Below are positions 24,954-33,875 of a stretch of 64,000 nucleotides of DNA, one piece after another; position 1 is the stretch's first letter, and every line of letters starts with the position of its first letter. Position numbers and translations under genes: made by a program. The notes under the pieces are model-generated. The model had not been told where the DNA came from and searched no databases. It saw nothing but the letters and a program-made list of their open reading frames with translations. This DNA is from Chitinophagaceae bacterium UBA4407 (lineage in GTDB: Bacteria > Bacteroidota > Bacteroidia > Chitinophagales > Chitinophagaceae), in assembly GCA_002390845.1 (NCBI GenBank), contig DGQT01000079.1, positions 19,521-83,520 on the forward strand, written 5' to 3'.

Positions 24954-26069
24954 CTACGTTCTTATAAATTTATCAACCGAACGCCTGAGCGAAACCGGCT
25001 CAGGATAATTTTTTAAGTAACCTGTTCTTAAAATAAATTGAACAGGTTCGTTAATGCCAATAGAACTATTCAATAGTTGATTGGTTGCTGCTTCTTCAAT
25101 TATCTGTGTCATAGGATGTATAGCAATGTTTTTATCCCTTATTTTTAACAGTAATCTTTGCAAACGCATTCCGGTTTCAAGCAAAGTTGTTACTGCATAG
25201 TCTTTGCTTATAATCAGCAGCCAGCCTGCAGATTGCGCAACCTGCTGCACCACTTTATCAATACTTTGATCTCTGAAACCTTTTTTCATCACATCAGCTT
25301 TGTTATAAAAGTTTCGCAAATACCAGCCTGGTATTCCTTCTATTTCCATGCCAGCTAACGTTAATCCATCTTCATTTTTTGCAGCATCTTTGCTTGAAAA
25401 CCTAATCCAGTTTGCCAGCTCACTTTGTGCTGCATCACGATAAGATTGTATTTTGTTAGCTTCAATAGTTTGCTCATTCATCCATTGATGTTCTTTTGAT
25501 GAATTGGGAATGTAATGGATGAAATCATTTTCTCCATTGATCAAATAAGCAGCATCTTCTTTTTCCAATACATCATTTAAATAGTTTGACCTTACTGTTC
25601 TTCGTTGCTTTATTTTTTCAATGTCATAGTTATTAACGTTAGGTGCTTTGGTAAGTTTTACATCAACAATATGTTCGTCCTGGTTAGTACTTGCTAACAC
25701 ATCAAACTGACAACTGTAACCGGCATTGCCTGCAGCATATTCAAGGTTTTGCATAAAAGCTCCAATCGATAAAATGGTTTCTCGCTGCGTAGGGTCAACA
25801 CCCCGAAGCCACCGGGTTTTATCATTGCCAATAATCCAGTGATAAGGTTCTGTATATTTTATAAACCAGGGTTGCGTATTGTGCCCGCTTGGCGCAAGCG
25901 ATGCAAGCAATAATATTTCTCTTTCATCTGGTTTTAGTGGAATTTTTGTTGTTTCATTTTGCTTACTGTTTGCTCTTACAAAATTACTTTTATCACTCAG
26001 CAAATAATAAGTTACTCCTGCAACAACAATTGTACTTCCGGTGAGCGTTAAAAACTTTCTTCTTTTCAT
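24954..26069 (-). CDS. Acg-like nitroreductase-fold protein with export signal
   Basis: A 371-residue protein. The N-terminus MKRRKFLTLTGSTIVVAGVTYYLLS resembles a Tat/anchor signal (RRKFL). The rest fits the Acg/nitroreductase group: LLASLAPSGHNTQPW, the KIKQRRTVRSNY block and GLVIR-like AGWLLIISKDYAVTTLLETGMRLQRLLL. Such proteins bind FMN but often lack reductase activity. The two genes that follow (a six-helix membrane protein and a DUF6544-like protein) probably share its transcript. Confidence 0.78.
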   Translation of the reverse strand: MKRRKFLTLTGSTIVVAGVTYYLLSDKSNFVRANSKQNETTKIPLKPDEREILLLASLAPSGHNTQPWFIKYTEPYHWIIGNDKTRWLRGVDPTQRETILSIGAFMQNLEYAAGNAGYSCQFDVLASTNQDEHIVDVKLTKAPNVNNYDIEKIKQRRTVRSNYLNDVLEKEDAAYLINGENDFIHYIPNSSKEHQWMNEQTIEANKIQSYRDAAQSELANWIRFSSKDAAKNEDGLTLAGMEIEGIPGWYLRNFYNKADVMKKGFRDQSIDKVVQQVAQSAGWLLIISKDYAVTTLLETGMRLQRLLLKIRDKNIAIHPMTQIIEEAATNQLLNSSIGINEPVQFILRTGYLKNYPEPVSLRRSVDKFIRT

Positions 26070-26170
26070 ACAATCTTTTTTTTAATATTTTATGTTACAG
26101 TTGATCGTATGCCTTACAGGAAGTATTGTTTAGCGAGGTTGATGCACTATGCTGAATATTGAACCAACAG

Positions 26171-26229
26171 CTCAAGAGTGCGACGCAAGAAAAGTTTTAT
26201 AGTAGTAATGCAATTTGGCTCATAAAAAA
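26171..26229 (-). repeat. Interspersed inverted-repeat family, single right arm (type A, 5' degenerate)
   Basis: CTCAAGAGTGCGACGCAA (26171-26188), then GAAAAGTTTTATAGTAGTAA and GGCTCATAAAAAA. It lies between two minus-strand genes; the GTAC end is lost. Confidence 0.75.
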
Positions 26230-26253
26230 TACCAACACTGCACTAAATATTTT

Positions 26254-26871
26254 TTATTGCCCGCTGATAAAACCTTCCTTCACCATTCTTTTATAAACAA
26301 CTTTTGCAACTTCTTCTGTTAGTTTTTTTACACCATCGGGGTTGGTTGTTTCGGTAAGGCCGGTCCAGATAATTTTATCTTCTTTAATGGAATATACATT
26401 GGTTTCAACTGTATAGGTTTTTGTGGTGGAATAGTAGCCGGGGTTGGAATAATAAGACCAGCTTCTGTAATAATAACCACTAAAATTTCTGAAATAGAAT
26501 GGGTATAAAGAAGTATTGCCGGGTGTATAAATTTTTTCTTTATCAACATCAACCAACCGCATGGTTACAGCGCCGTCAAAGCCATCCAGTTTTATTTTTT
26601 CACGTAAATCATCTTCGTTTTTTGTATCAAAATTATGATCAAGATAGTTGTACGCTACAATACCTTTTCCATTAAGGTAGCCCGCCATTTGATCTTCTGC
26701 TTTACGGCTGCTGGTTTCATCTTTAAACAATGCCAGCACCAGCACTTTATTTAATTTATCAACAGCAACCTGTTTATCAGGTTCTCTCCAATTGCTGGTT
26801 ATTTTTGTTGAACTGCACGACGCTAAGACCACTGTATAAATGATTAGTGCAGAAATGATGATCTTTTTCAT
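26254..26871 (-). CDS. Lipoprotein of DUF4136-like type
   Basis: A 205-residue protein with a lipoprotein signal peptide: ALIIYTVVLASC gives a lipobox with Cys19 as the first mature residue. The mature region starts SSTKITSNWREPD and is a mixed alpha/beta domain that resembles DUF4136-type lipoproteins: NKVLVLALFKDETSSRKAEDQMAGYL, a Tyr/Ser-rich middle (RNFSGYYYRSWSYYSNPGYY) and KIIWTGLTETTNP. Envelope-located, function unknown. Upstream is one of the six TGTGTGAAT promoter elements, suggesting stress-linked expression. Confidence 0.75.
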   Translation of the reverse strand: MKKIIISALIIYTVVLASCSSTKITSNWREPDKQVAVDKLNKVLVLALFKDETSSRKAEDQMAGYLNGKGIVAYNYLDHNFDTKNEDDLREKIKLDGFDGAVTMRLVDVDKEKIYTPGNTSLYPFYFRNFSGYYYRSWSYYSNPGYYSTTKTYTVETNVYSIKEDKIIWTGLTETTNPDGVKKLTEEVAKVVYKRMVKEGFISGQ

Positions 26872-26887
26872 AGATATAATTTATAGC

Positions 26888-26953
26888 AAAGGTGGGCACT
26901 CTGAAAATGTATACTCTTACATAACTTTAGAAATAAGTTGTATCATTCACACA
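26888..26953 (-). promoter_or_regulatory. TGTGTGAAT-type upstream element and ACCTTT box (minus-strand copy)
   Basis: On the minus strand, TGTGTGAATGATACAACTTA starts at 26953 and the second half, TTATGTAAGAGTAT, ends at 26911. CCCACCTTTG, the promoter-like box, follows at 26888-26896, 17 bp from the ATG at 26871. Same architecture as five plus-strand copies. Confidence 0.7.
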
Positions 26954-26976
26954 TTTAGCAAATGCCGCTTCTCTAT

Positions 26977-27279
26977 TCAGGCAGTATGCTGTTGAATGAT
27001 TTGCATAAGCTGGCTGGCTGATAATACACCTGATTGCCGCCATTTTATTGCTCCATTCTTAAACAGGATTAGTGTGGGTACACCCTGTATCTGATAGGAA
27101 GATGCTGTTTGCGGACTTTTATCAATATCTATTTTTAAAATAGTAAGCTTATCCCCGGTTTTTCTTTTCAGTTCTTCAAGAATAGGTTTCATCGTTTTGC
27201 ATGGGCCACACCATTCTGCAAAAAAATCTACTAAAGTTGGCGTTTCGTTTTTTATTATCTCAGAAAATTTGTTACTCAT
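26977..27279 (-). CDS. trxA: Thioredoxin
   Basis: A 100-residue single-domain thioredoxin with the active site WCGPCK (Cys24, Cys27) and cis-Pro loop QGVPTLILFKNG. It reduces protein disulfides in the cytoplasm; no signal peptide is seen. It follows the MlaD-like gene by 4 bp, so it belongs to the same transcript as the lipid-transport genes, an uncommon pairing. Confidence 0.93.
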   Translation of the reverse strand: MSNKFSEIIKNETPTLVDFFAEWCGPCKTMKPILEELKRKTGDKLTILKIDIDKSPQTASSYQIQGVPTLILFKNGAIKWRQSGVLSASQLMQIIQQHTA

Positions 27280-27283
27280 AGTT

Positions 27284-28273
27284 TTATTTGTTTGCTTTTT
27301 CTTTTTTCTTAAAAAATCCTTTCAATAAAAAATTGTGCTGCAGCGCTTCAAGATCTTCATCTAATTTCTTACTGCCGCTTTCGAGATTTTTTAAAGTGAT
27401 TTTTAAAGATGCAGCGGCGGCAGAATCATTTAATAATACACCCACCGCATTATCTTTTTCGTTTAACCTGTTGCTTACTGTTTCAAGGTTTGCGGTAAAC
27501 TTGCTTACTGCTTTGGCTGCATTTTCTAATTGCGATAACGTAGCTTTTATATGGTTGTAAGCAATAGTGTCGTTTACAAGATCATGTATAGAATTGCCGG
27601 GTGTATTTAGTTTGCCTGAAAAATTTTGCAGGTTATACAATACATTTTTACTGCTTACAGAAGCTGTTTTGAAATTGGCAACTGTTGATTGCAGGTTATC
27701 AACTGTAGTTCTTAGTTTATTCGCTATAGCGGAATCGTTTAATAAGGTAGCCAGTGTTCCTTTACCGCTGTCTATCTTTTTGCTGATGCTTTTAAAGTCA
27801 TTGGTTATCTCCAGTAAGTTTTTATTATTGGCTTGCAATGTTGCCAGCATATCATCTGTGCTGAGTGCTTTTTCCACTGCCAAATAATCGTCTTTCGCGA
27901 TATTTGGCGCAGCAGCGGTACCGCCGTAAATAATAATAATCTTATTTCCTATTAAGCCATCTGACCCAATTTTGGCCATGGCATCTTTGTGTATTTGTGA
28001 TTGGGCACTTTGCTCAATACTCATGGTAACCAGTACCTGTGAATTGCCATAAAAACTAATCTTTTTTACAGTGCCTACTTTTACACCCAGCAGCCAGATA
28101 TTGCCACCTTTCAATAAGCCGCCTACATCTGTAAATACTGCGTTGATGGTAAATGATTTTACAAACGTTTTTTTCTGGCCGCCTAAAGTAAATATGGTAA
28201 CAACCAGTATTACCAAAGCAAGGAATACAAAAATTCCTACTATTACCGGACGGTTATTTTTTAATGATTTCAT
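27284..28273 (-). CDS. MlaD-family (MCE-domain) lipid-transport substrate-binding protein
   Basis: A 329-residue protein. One N-terminal membrane helix (IVGIFVFLALVILVVTIFTLGG) precedes an MCE domain at ~35-120 (VFTDVGGLLKGGNIWLLGVKVGTVKKISF). The remaining ~200 residues are long helices with repeated NDSA/LN-x-DS segments, the typical extended C-terminal part. It forms the periplasmic ring that shuttles phospholipid between membranes. Its start overlaps the ATPase gene by 4 bp. Confidence 0.9.
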   Translation of the reverse strand: MKSLKNNRPVIVGIFVFLALVILVVTIFTLGGQKKTFVKSFTINAVFTDVGGLLKGGNIWLLGVKVGTVKKISFYGNSQVLVTMSIEQSAQSQIHKDAMAKIGSDGLIGNKIIIIYGGTAAAPNIAKDDYLAVEKALSTDDMLATLQANNKNLLEITNDFKSISKKIDSGKGTLATLLNDSAIANKLRTTVDNLQSTVANFKTASVSSKNVLYNLQNFSGKLNTPGNSIHDLVNDTIAYNHIKATLSQLENAAKAVSKFTANLETVSNRLNEKDNAVGVLLNDSAAAASLKITLKNLESGSKKLDEDLEALQHNFLLKGFFKKKEKANK

Positions 28274-29052
28274 TTGCTGTTTATAAAATTGTAATCGTAA
28301 AAAGTTCTTACTGCCACATCTTCTGTATTAAATACTTCTTCAAAGCTTCCTGTTGTTAAAAACTTTCCATCAAGTATCATTGCAACCCTGTTCGCAGTGG
28401 TTTTTGCGCAGGTAAGATCATGTGTAATAATGATGGAACTTGTATTGTATTGTTGCTGTACCTTAACGATGAGATTATTTATTTCTATGCAGGTTATAGG
28501 ATCAAGCCCGGCAGTTGGTTCATCGTACAACATAATTTCCGGTTGCAGAATTAAAGTACGTGCAATGCCTATGCGTTTCTTTTGTCCACCTGAAAGTTCT
28601 GATGGCATCTGGTTTATTGTTTGTGATAATCCCACATCATTCAGTACCGATTCAATGGCAGCGTTAACCTCTTTGGTGCTTAAATTACGGCGATTTCTTA
28701 CCAGTGGAAAAGCAAGGTTTTCGCTTACACTCATACTGTCATACAAGGCACTGCTCTGAAATGAAAAGCCTATTTTCAAACGCAGTTGTTGTAATGCCGC
28801 AGTACTTATTTTATCTACTTCCTGGCCCAACACTTTAACCATACCACTATCTGGTTTCAGCAGACCGGAAATGATTTTTATTAAAACAGATTTTCCACTT
28901 CCCGAGCGGCCAAGTACAGCAAGGTTTTCTCCTTTGAATATATCAACATCAATTCCATTCAACACATTAAGTGTACCAAAAGATTTTTTCAGATCTCTTA
29001 TGGAAATCACCGGTTCTTTATCATCATACTGTATGTTTTTTTTATCTGCCAA
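28270..29052 (-). CDS. MlaF-type ABC transporter ATPase
   Basis: A 260-residue ATPase: Walker A GRSGSGKSVLIK, signature LSGGQKKRIG, Walker B MLYDEPTAGLDP and the switch His in IIITHDL. The QKKR after the signature and the GIDVDIFKGENLAVLG start are characteristic of the Mla/Ttg2A group. It powers phospholipid movement with the MlaE permease encoded upstream, although a 276-bp gap with an inverted repeat separates the two. It overlaps the MlaD gene by 4 bp. Confidence 0.92.
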   Translation of the reverse strand: MADKKNIQYDDKEPVISIRDLKKSFGTLNVLNGIDVDIFKGENLAVLGRSGSGKSVLIKIISGLLKPDSGMVKVLGQEVDKISTAALQQLRLKIGFSFQSSALYDSMSVSENLAFPLVRNRRNLSTKEVNAAIESVLNDVGLSQTINQMPSELSGGQKKRIGIARTLILQPEIMLYDEPTAGLDPITCIEINNLIVKVQQQYNTSSIIITHDLTCAKTTANRVAMILDGKFLTTGSFEEVFNTEDVAVRTFYDYNFINSK

Positions 29053-29091
29053 TGTTTTTAATCTTATATGCTTAAAAGAAATTAATAAATA

Positions 29092-29296
29092 TTTTTATGA
29101 GCCCAACTGAAATATTTTCATGGCATCCCGGTTGCGTCGCACTCGTGTACGTTCTGTCCGAAAGTCGGCAAGATGGAAAGTCCGAAAGATGATTTGCTAA
29201 CTGAATGCTGATTCCTGAATGCTGACACCTTTTCCAAACGTACAAGTGAGTGACACAACAAGCGATGATAGTAGCAATGCAGCTCACAAAAAAAAA
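29092..29296. repeat. Interspersed inverted repeat, mixed arms (type A left, type B right)
   Basis: Left arm GTTGCGTCGCACTCGTGTAC (29131-29150), right arm GTACAAGTGAGTGACACAAC (29240-29259). The innermost TTGTAC/GTACAA and outer flanks still pair, but the middles differ, so the arms come from different subtypes. It lies inside the mla gene set between permease and ATPase. Confidence 0.88.
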
Positions 29297-29328
29297 TCAA
29301 CATACTACATGCAACTATAAATAAATTT

Positions 29329-30138
29329 TTATCTTATTGCATTTACAAACTGCACGATCACCATTTCTTCCAAGAAAATTAAAAACATAGAAAGTACCAC
29401 CGCTAAGTTTGCTGCCCTGCCTACACCCTGTGTGCCGTTCTGCGCATAAAAGCCCTGGTAACAACCTGCCACACCTATTGTAAAACCGTATACAGTAGCT
29501 TTAAAAATAGAGGAAAATATATCTAAGAATGAAATGGTGCCAAACGCACTTTTAAAAAATGCTGTAAAGCTGGTAAGCTCATTGGCATGTATGTTAAGAT
29601 ATGCGCCGATCATGCCAATAAAACCTGTGTACAACACCAAAACCGGCAACATAAAAGTGATAGCTAAAACACGTGTTACCACAAGAAATTTAAACGGGTT
29701 TGTTGCTGATACTTCCATTGCATCAATCTGCTCCGTAACCTTCATGGAGCCTAATTCTGCGCCCATATTAGAGCCTACTTTACCTGCGGCTATTAAAGCT
29801 GTAACCAATGGTGCCAATGCTCTTATAATTGCAATAGATATAAGCGAAGGCAACCATGAACTGGCACCAAAATTTGATAAGGAAGGTCGTGATTGTTTGG
29901 TAAAAACAATGCCCGTGATAAAGCCTGTTAATGATACAAGCGGTAACGATTTATAGCCAACCTGGTAACATTGGTTAATGACTTCTTTAAATTCAAAAGG
30001 ACGCGAAAAAACTTCTTTAAAAAAACGCCCAATAAATACATATACATTATAGATACCTGAAAAAAAAGAGTCCGCATTTTTGGATACTACAAATTTTTCA
30101 GGCTTGGTAGTTACGGGTATTTCCATTTCTGGTTCCAT
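29329..30138 (-). CDS. MlaE-family ABC transporter permease
   Basis: A 269-residue permease with about five to six membrane helices. Family blocks are GRFFKEVFSRPFEFKEVINQCYQVGYKSLPLV, ALAPLVTALIAAGKVGSNMGAELGSMKVTEQIDAMEV and the C-terminal GVAGCYQGFYAQNGTQGVGRAANLAVV. It is the membrane subunit for the lipid importer/exporter formed with the MlaF- and MlaD-like products. It lies 32 bp after the aldolase gene, so read-through from the central carbon operon is possible. Confidence 0.92.
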   Translation of the reverse strand: MEPEMEIPVTTKPEKFVVSKNADSFFSGIYNVYVFIGRFFKEVFSRPFEFKEVINQCYQVGYKSLPLVSLTGFITGIVFTKQSRPSLSNFGASSWLPSLISIAIIRALAPLVTALIAAGKVGSNMGAELGSMKVTEQIDAMEVSATNPFKFLVVTRVLAITFMLPVLVLYTGFIGMIGAYLNIHANELTSFTAFFKSAFGTISFLDIFSSIFKATVYGFTIGVAGCYQGFYAQNGTQGVGRAANLAVVLSMFLIFLEEMVIVQFVNAIR

Positions 30139-30170
30139 GTATATTTTTTACTATTTAAATATTTTCTCCC

Positions 30171-31196
30171 TTACAGTGCCCATTTCATAGCTTCATTGTA
30201 TTCGCCGGAGGCGGCAGCATGATTGCATTTTGCACGATGATACAATGCCTGCTGCGCAGCCTTTATGTTGGCTTCATCACCATGCCAGATATCCATAGCC
30301 GGTTGCTGAATGGCACGTGCAAATGAAAACGATAATGGCCATGGAAGTTTTGATTTAAACTGAACATGCATGGCATTTAAATGCGCAGTTGCCAGTTCAC
30401 CAGCTTGCCCACCCGATAAAAATGCAATACCTGCTACAGCAGCCGGTACTGATTGCAGTAAGCATGTTACTGTAGCATCAGCAACTTCTTCAACAGTTGA
30501 TTGATCGGTACTTCCTGATCCGGGCATTACCATGTTTGGTTTTAATATCATTCCCTCTAACAAAACCCGTTGCTGGTAAAGCTGGTTAAAAACAATTCTC
30601 AATACGTGCTCTGTTACTTCAAAGCATTTTTGTAAATGGTGCGTTCCTTCCATCAATACTTCCGGCTCAACAATGGGCACCAAACCTGCTTCCTGGCACA
30701 ATGCAGCATAACGAGCCAAAGCGTTTGCATTAGCCTCTATACAACCTTGTGTGGGAAAGCCTTCACCTATAACAATTACAGCACGCCATTTTGCAAAACG
30801 GGCACCCATCTCAACATATTCTTTCAGGCGTTCACGCAATCCATCCAAACCCTCTGTTACTTTTTCTCCGGGAAAACCTGCCATAGTTTTAGCGCCTGCA
30901 TCAACTTTAATACCCGGTATAATACCTGCATCAATAAGTGTTTTGATAATAAGCGTTCCATCTTTCATTTGCTGGCGTATTGTTTCATCGTACAATATTG
31001 CACCGCTTATATATGCGCCAAGACCTGGTGTGGTTACAATCAACGCTCTCCAGTCGCGCCGGACTTCTTCAGTTTGCGCAATACCAAGTTTCGCAAAACG
31101 TTTATTACAGGTGTCATAACTTTCATCCATTGCCAGCAAGCCTTTATTGCCGGCAAACAATGCCGCAGCCGTATCAATCAATATTTGTTTATGCAT
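30171..31196 (-). CDS. Class I fructose-bisphosphate aldolase
   Basis: A 341-residue aldolase of the eukaryotic-like class I type. Recognisable blocks are GLLAMDESYDTCNKRF, KWRAVIVIGEGFPTQ, EPEVLMEGTH and MILKPNMVMPGS, where the Lys forms the Schiff base; FLSGGQAGELATAHLNAM is also typical. It interconverts fructose-1,6-bisphosphate and triose phosphates. The frame extends to 31247, but the ATG at 31196 gives MHKQILIDTAAALFA, the family start, and overlaps the phosphoketolase stop by 8 bp. Confidence 0.92.
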   Translation of the reverse strand: MHKQILIDTAAALFAGNKGLLAMDESYDTCNKRFAKLGIAQTEEVRRDWRALIVTTPGLGAYISGAILYDETIRQQMKDGTLIIKTLIDAGIIPGIKVDAGAKTMAGFPGEKVTEGLDGLRERLKEYVEMGARFAKWRAVIVIGEGFPTQGCIEANANALARYAALCQEAGLVPIVEPEVLMEGTHHLQKCFEVTEHVLRIVFNQLYQQRVLLEGMILKPNMVMPGSGSTDQSTVEEVADATVTCLLQSVPAAVAGIAFLSGGQAGELATAHLNAMHVQFKSKLPWPLSFSFARAIQQPAMDIWHGDEANIKAAQQALYHRAKCNHAAASGEYNEAMKWAL

Positions 31197-33579
31197 GTTT
31201 TGTCCATTTCCAGTTAAGTATTTCCAGCATGTCTTTGCCGTGTTCATTTACATAATGTTTATGTTCTATCAGTTTATCTTTCAGTTGCTGTTTCAGGTAA
31301 GCGCCTTTACTGCCTAACCGTGGCAGGCGGTCTATAACATCAATTACCAAATGAAAGCGGTCTATATCATTTTGCACCCGCAAATCGAATGGAGTAGTAA
31401 TCGTTCCTTCTTCTTTGTAACCCCTTACATGCAGGTTGCGGTTAGCACGCCTGTAGGTAAGACGATGTACCAGCCATGGATAACCATGAAAGTTAAATAT
31501 GATGTGTTTGTCTTTGGTGAATATAGAATCATAATCGTCATCGCTTAACCCGTGCGGATGTTCTGATGCAGATTGCAACTTCATCAAATCTACAACATTC
31601 ACCACCCTTATTTTAAGATCAGGCAAATGTTCCTGTAATATGGAAACTGCTGCAAGCAATTCTAAAGTTGGCGTATCACCACAACAAGCCATCACAATAT
31701 CAGGTTCTGAACCCTGGTCGTTGCTCGCCCATTGCCAGATACCTATTCCTTCCGTACAATGTATGATAGCAGCTTCCATACCAAGCCACTGTGGCAACGC
31801 ATGCTTGCCTGCTACCACTACGTTTACATAATGACGGCTTCGCAGGCAATGATCAAAAACGGACAAAAGGCAGTTAGCATCAGGCGGCAAATACACTCTT
31901 ACCACATCTGCTTTTTTATTAATCACATGATCAAGAAAACCAGGATCCTGGTGTGTGAATCCGTTATGATCCTGCTGCCATACATGCGAAGCAAGTAAAT
32001 AATTCAGCGAAGAGATCTTCCTGCGCCAGGGCAATTCAGAAGTAACCTTTAGCCATTTGGCATGCTGGCTAAACATAGAGTCAACAATACGAATAAAAGC
32101 CTCGTAACTGTTAAACATACCATGCCTGCCGGTAAGCAAATAACCTTCCAGCCACCCCTGGCACTGGTGTTCACTTAACATTGAATCAAGCACCTGTCCT
32201 TCGGTTGCAAGAAATTCATCATTCGTTTCTTCCCTTGCTTCCCACTGCCTGTTGGTGATTTCAAAAACTGCGCCTAATAAATTAGAAATTGTTTCATCCG
32301 GACCAAACACACGGAAGTTATGCTGGTGCCTGTTTAGCTTTGCTACATCACGGATAAATTTCCCTAACACAACAGTATCCTGCCCCATCGTTGCTCCTGG
32401 AGAAACTACTTGCAACGCATGTTCCCGAAAGTCTGGCATGTGCAAATCATGCAATAACATACCACCGTTGGTATGCGGATTATCGCTCATTCTGCTGTTT
32501 CCTGTTGGTGCTAATGCAGATAGTTCAGCTTTAAGCTTTCCATCTTCGTCAAACAATTCTTCGGGCTTATAACTTTTCATCCAATGTTCAAGTTGTTCCA
32601 CATTTTGCGGATGGTCTGCATCAACCAGTAATGGCACCTGGTGTGAACGGAAAGTTCCTTCATTAGGAACACCGTCAATTTCTTTTGGACCTGTCCAACC
32701 TTTTGGCGATCTTAATATAATCATTGGCCATCGTGGACGTGTTGCATCATTGTTATCATAGGCATTGGTTTTTATTCGATGTATCTCTTCAACTGCCTGC
32801 TCCATAACTGTTGCCATAAGCTGATGCATGGCCTCGGGATCATCGCCTTCTACAAAATAGGGCGCCCATCCGCAGCCTCTGTAAAATTGTTCCAGCTCTT
32901 CATGTTCTATTCTTGCAAGTAAAGTAGGGTTGCTTATTTTATATCCGTTCAAATGTAGAATAGGAAGAACAACTCCGTCTGTGATTGGATTCAGAAATTT
33001 ATTGGAATGCCATGCAGTTGCCAGTGGGCCTGTTTCTGCTTCACCATCGCCAACAACGCAGGCTACGATTAAACCAGGATTATCGAAGACTGCACCAAAT
33101 GCATGACTTAAAGAATATCCCAATTCACCACCTTCATGTATTGAGCCCGGAGTTGTAGGTGCAACATGACTCGAAATGCCACCAGGAAATGAGAATTGTT
33201 TGAACAGTTTTTTTAACCCGGCTTCATCCTGCGTAATGTTTGGATATACTTCACTCCAGGTGCCTTCCAGGTAAACATTACTTACTATTGCAGGGCCGCC
33301 ATGACCAGGACCGGCAATGTAAAACATATGGAGGTCGTATTTTTTTATAACACGATTAAGATGTACATAAATAAAATTTTGACCGGGCGTTGTGCCCCAA
33401 TGACCAACCACCAATGGCTTTACATGTTCCAGTTTCAACGGCTCTTTTAAAAGTGGATTGTCATACAAATAAATCTGACCTACTGACAAGTAATTTGCGG
33501 CACGCCAGTACGCATTTATCTTTTGTAATAATTCAGGCGATAAAGTTTCAATTGCCAGATCCATATTTTCTGTTTGCAT
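31189..33579 (-). CDS. xfp: Phosphoketolase (xylulose-5-P/fructose-6-P)
   Basis: A 796-residue thiamine-diphosphate enzyme. Signatures are VGHWGTTPGQNFIYVHLNR, YIAGPGHGGPAIVSNVYLEGTWSE, HEGGELGYSLSHAFGA and the cofactor motif GDGEAETGPLA. It cleaves xylulose-5-P or fructose-6-P with phosphate to acetyl phosphate plus glyceraldehyde-3-P or erythrose-4-P. The acetate kinase gene ahead in the same cluster can turn acetyl phosphate into ATP. The aldolase is translationally coupled downstream; an inverted-repeat pair separates it from the HAD gene upstream. Confidence 0.95.
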   Translation of the reverse strand: MQTENMDLAIETLSPELLQKINAYWRAANYLSVGQIYLYDNPLLKEPLKLEHVKPLVVGHWGTTPGQNFIYVHLNRVIKKYDLHMFYIAGPGHGGPAIVSNVYLEGTWSEVYPNITQDEAGLKKLFKQFSFPGGISSHVAPTTPGSIHEGGELGYSLSHAFGAVFDNPGLIVACVVGDGEAETGPLATAWHSNKFLNPITDGVVLPILHLNGYKISNPTLLARIEHEELEQFYRGCGWAPYFVEGDDPEAMHQLMATVMEQAVEEIHRIKTNAYDNNDATRPRWPMIILRSPKGWTGPKEIDGVPNEGTFRSHQVPLLVDADHPQNVEQLEHWMKSYKPEELFDEDGKLKAELSALAPTGNSRMSDNPHTNGGMLLHDLHMPDFREHALQVVSPGATMGQDTVVLGKFIRDVAKLNRHQHNFRVFGPDETISNLLGAVFEITNRQWEAREETNDEFLATEGQVLDSMLSEHQCQGWLEGYLLTGRHGMFNSYEAFIRIVDSMFSQHAKWLKVTSELPWRRKISSLNYLLASHVWQQDHNGFTHQDPGFLDHVINKKADVVRVYLPPDANCLLSVFDHCLRSRHYVNVVVAGKHALPQWLGMEAAIIHCTEGIGIWQWASNDQGSEPDIVMACCGDTPTLELLAAVSILQEHLPDLKIRVVNVVDLMKLQSASEHPHGLSDDDYDSIFTKDKHIIFNFHGYPWLVHRLTYRRANRNLHVRGYKEEGTITTPFDLRVQNDIDRFHLVIDVIDRLPRLGSKGAYLKQQLKDKLIEHKHYVNEHGKDMLEILNWKWTKHA

Positions 33580-33605
33580 AATATTTTATTTTCTAAATGA
33601 TCATT

Positions 33606-33823
33606 CATTTTATGAGCCCAACGCCGGTAATACTATTAAGCATTGTTGCGTCGCACTCTTGTACAATAAATCTTTATTGAGCTCTGCAGCTTATAGAATT
33701 TTATTGTATAAGCATGTTTAATACCTGTAAGGCTGACTGCACATTGCTGACACATACTTCAACAGTACAAGTGTGCGACGCAACGGAAGTTCAATAGCAG
33801 CAATACAGACCGGCTAATAAAAA
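33606..33823. repeat. Interspersed inverted repeat, paired arms (type A/A)
   Basis: Left arm GTTGCGTCGCACTCTTGTAC (33645-33664), right arm GTACAAGTGTGCGACGCAAC (33765-33784), loop 100 bases. Outer flanks TTTTATGAGCCC and GACCGGCTAATAAAAA. It fills the 296-bp gap between two genes of one apparent operon. Confidence 0.9.
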
Positions 33824-33875
33824 CATTCCACATTTTTACCTGGCGAAATATAACAACCAGGTCCTCCATAAATAT

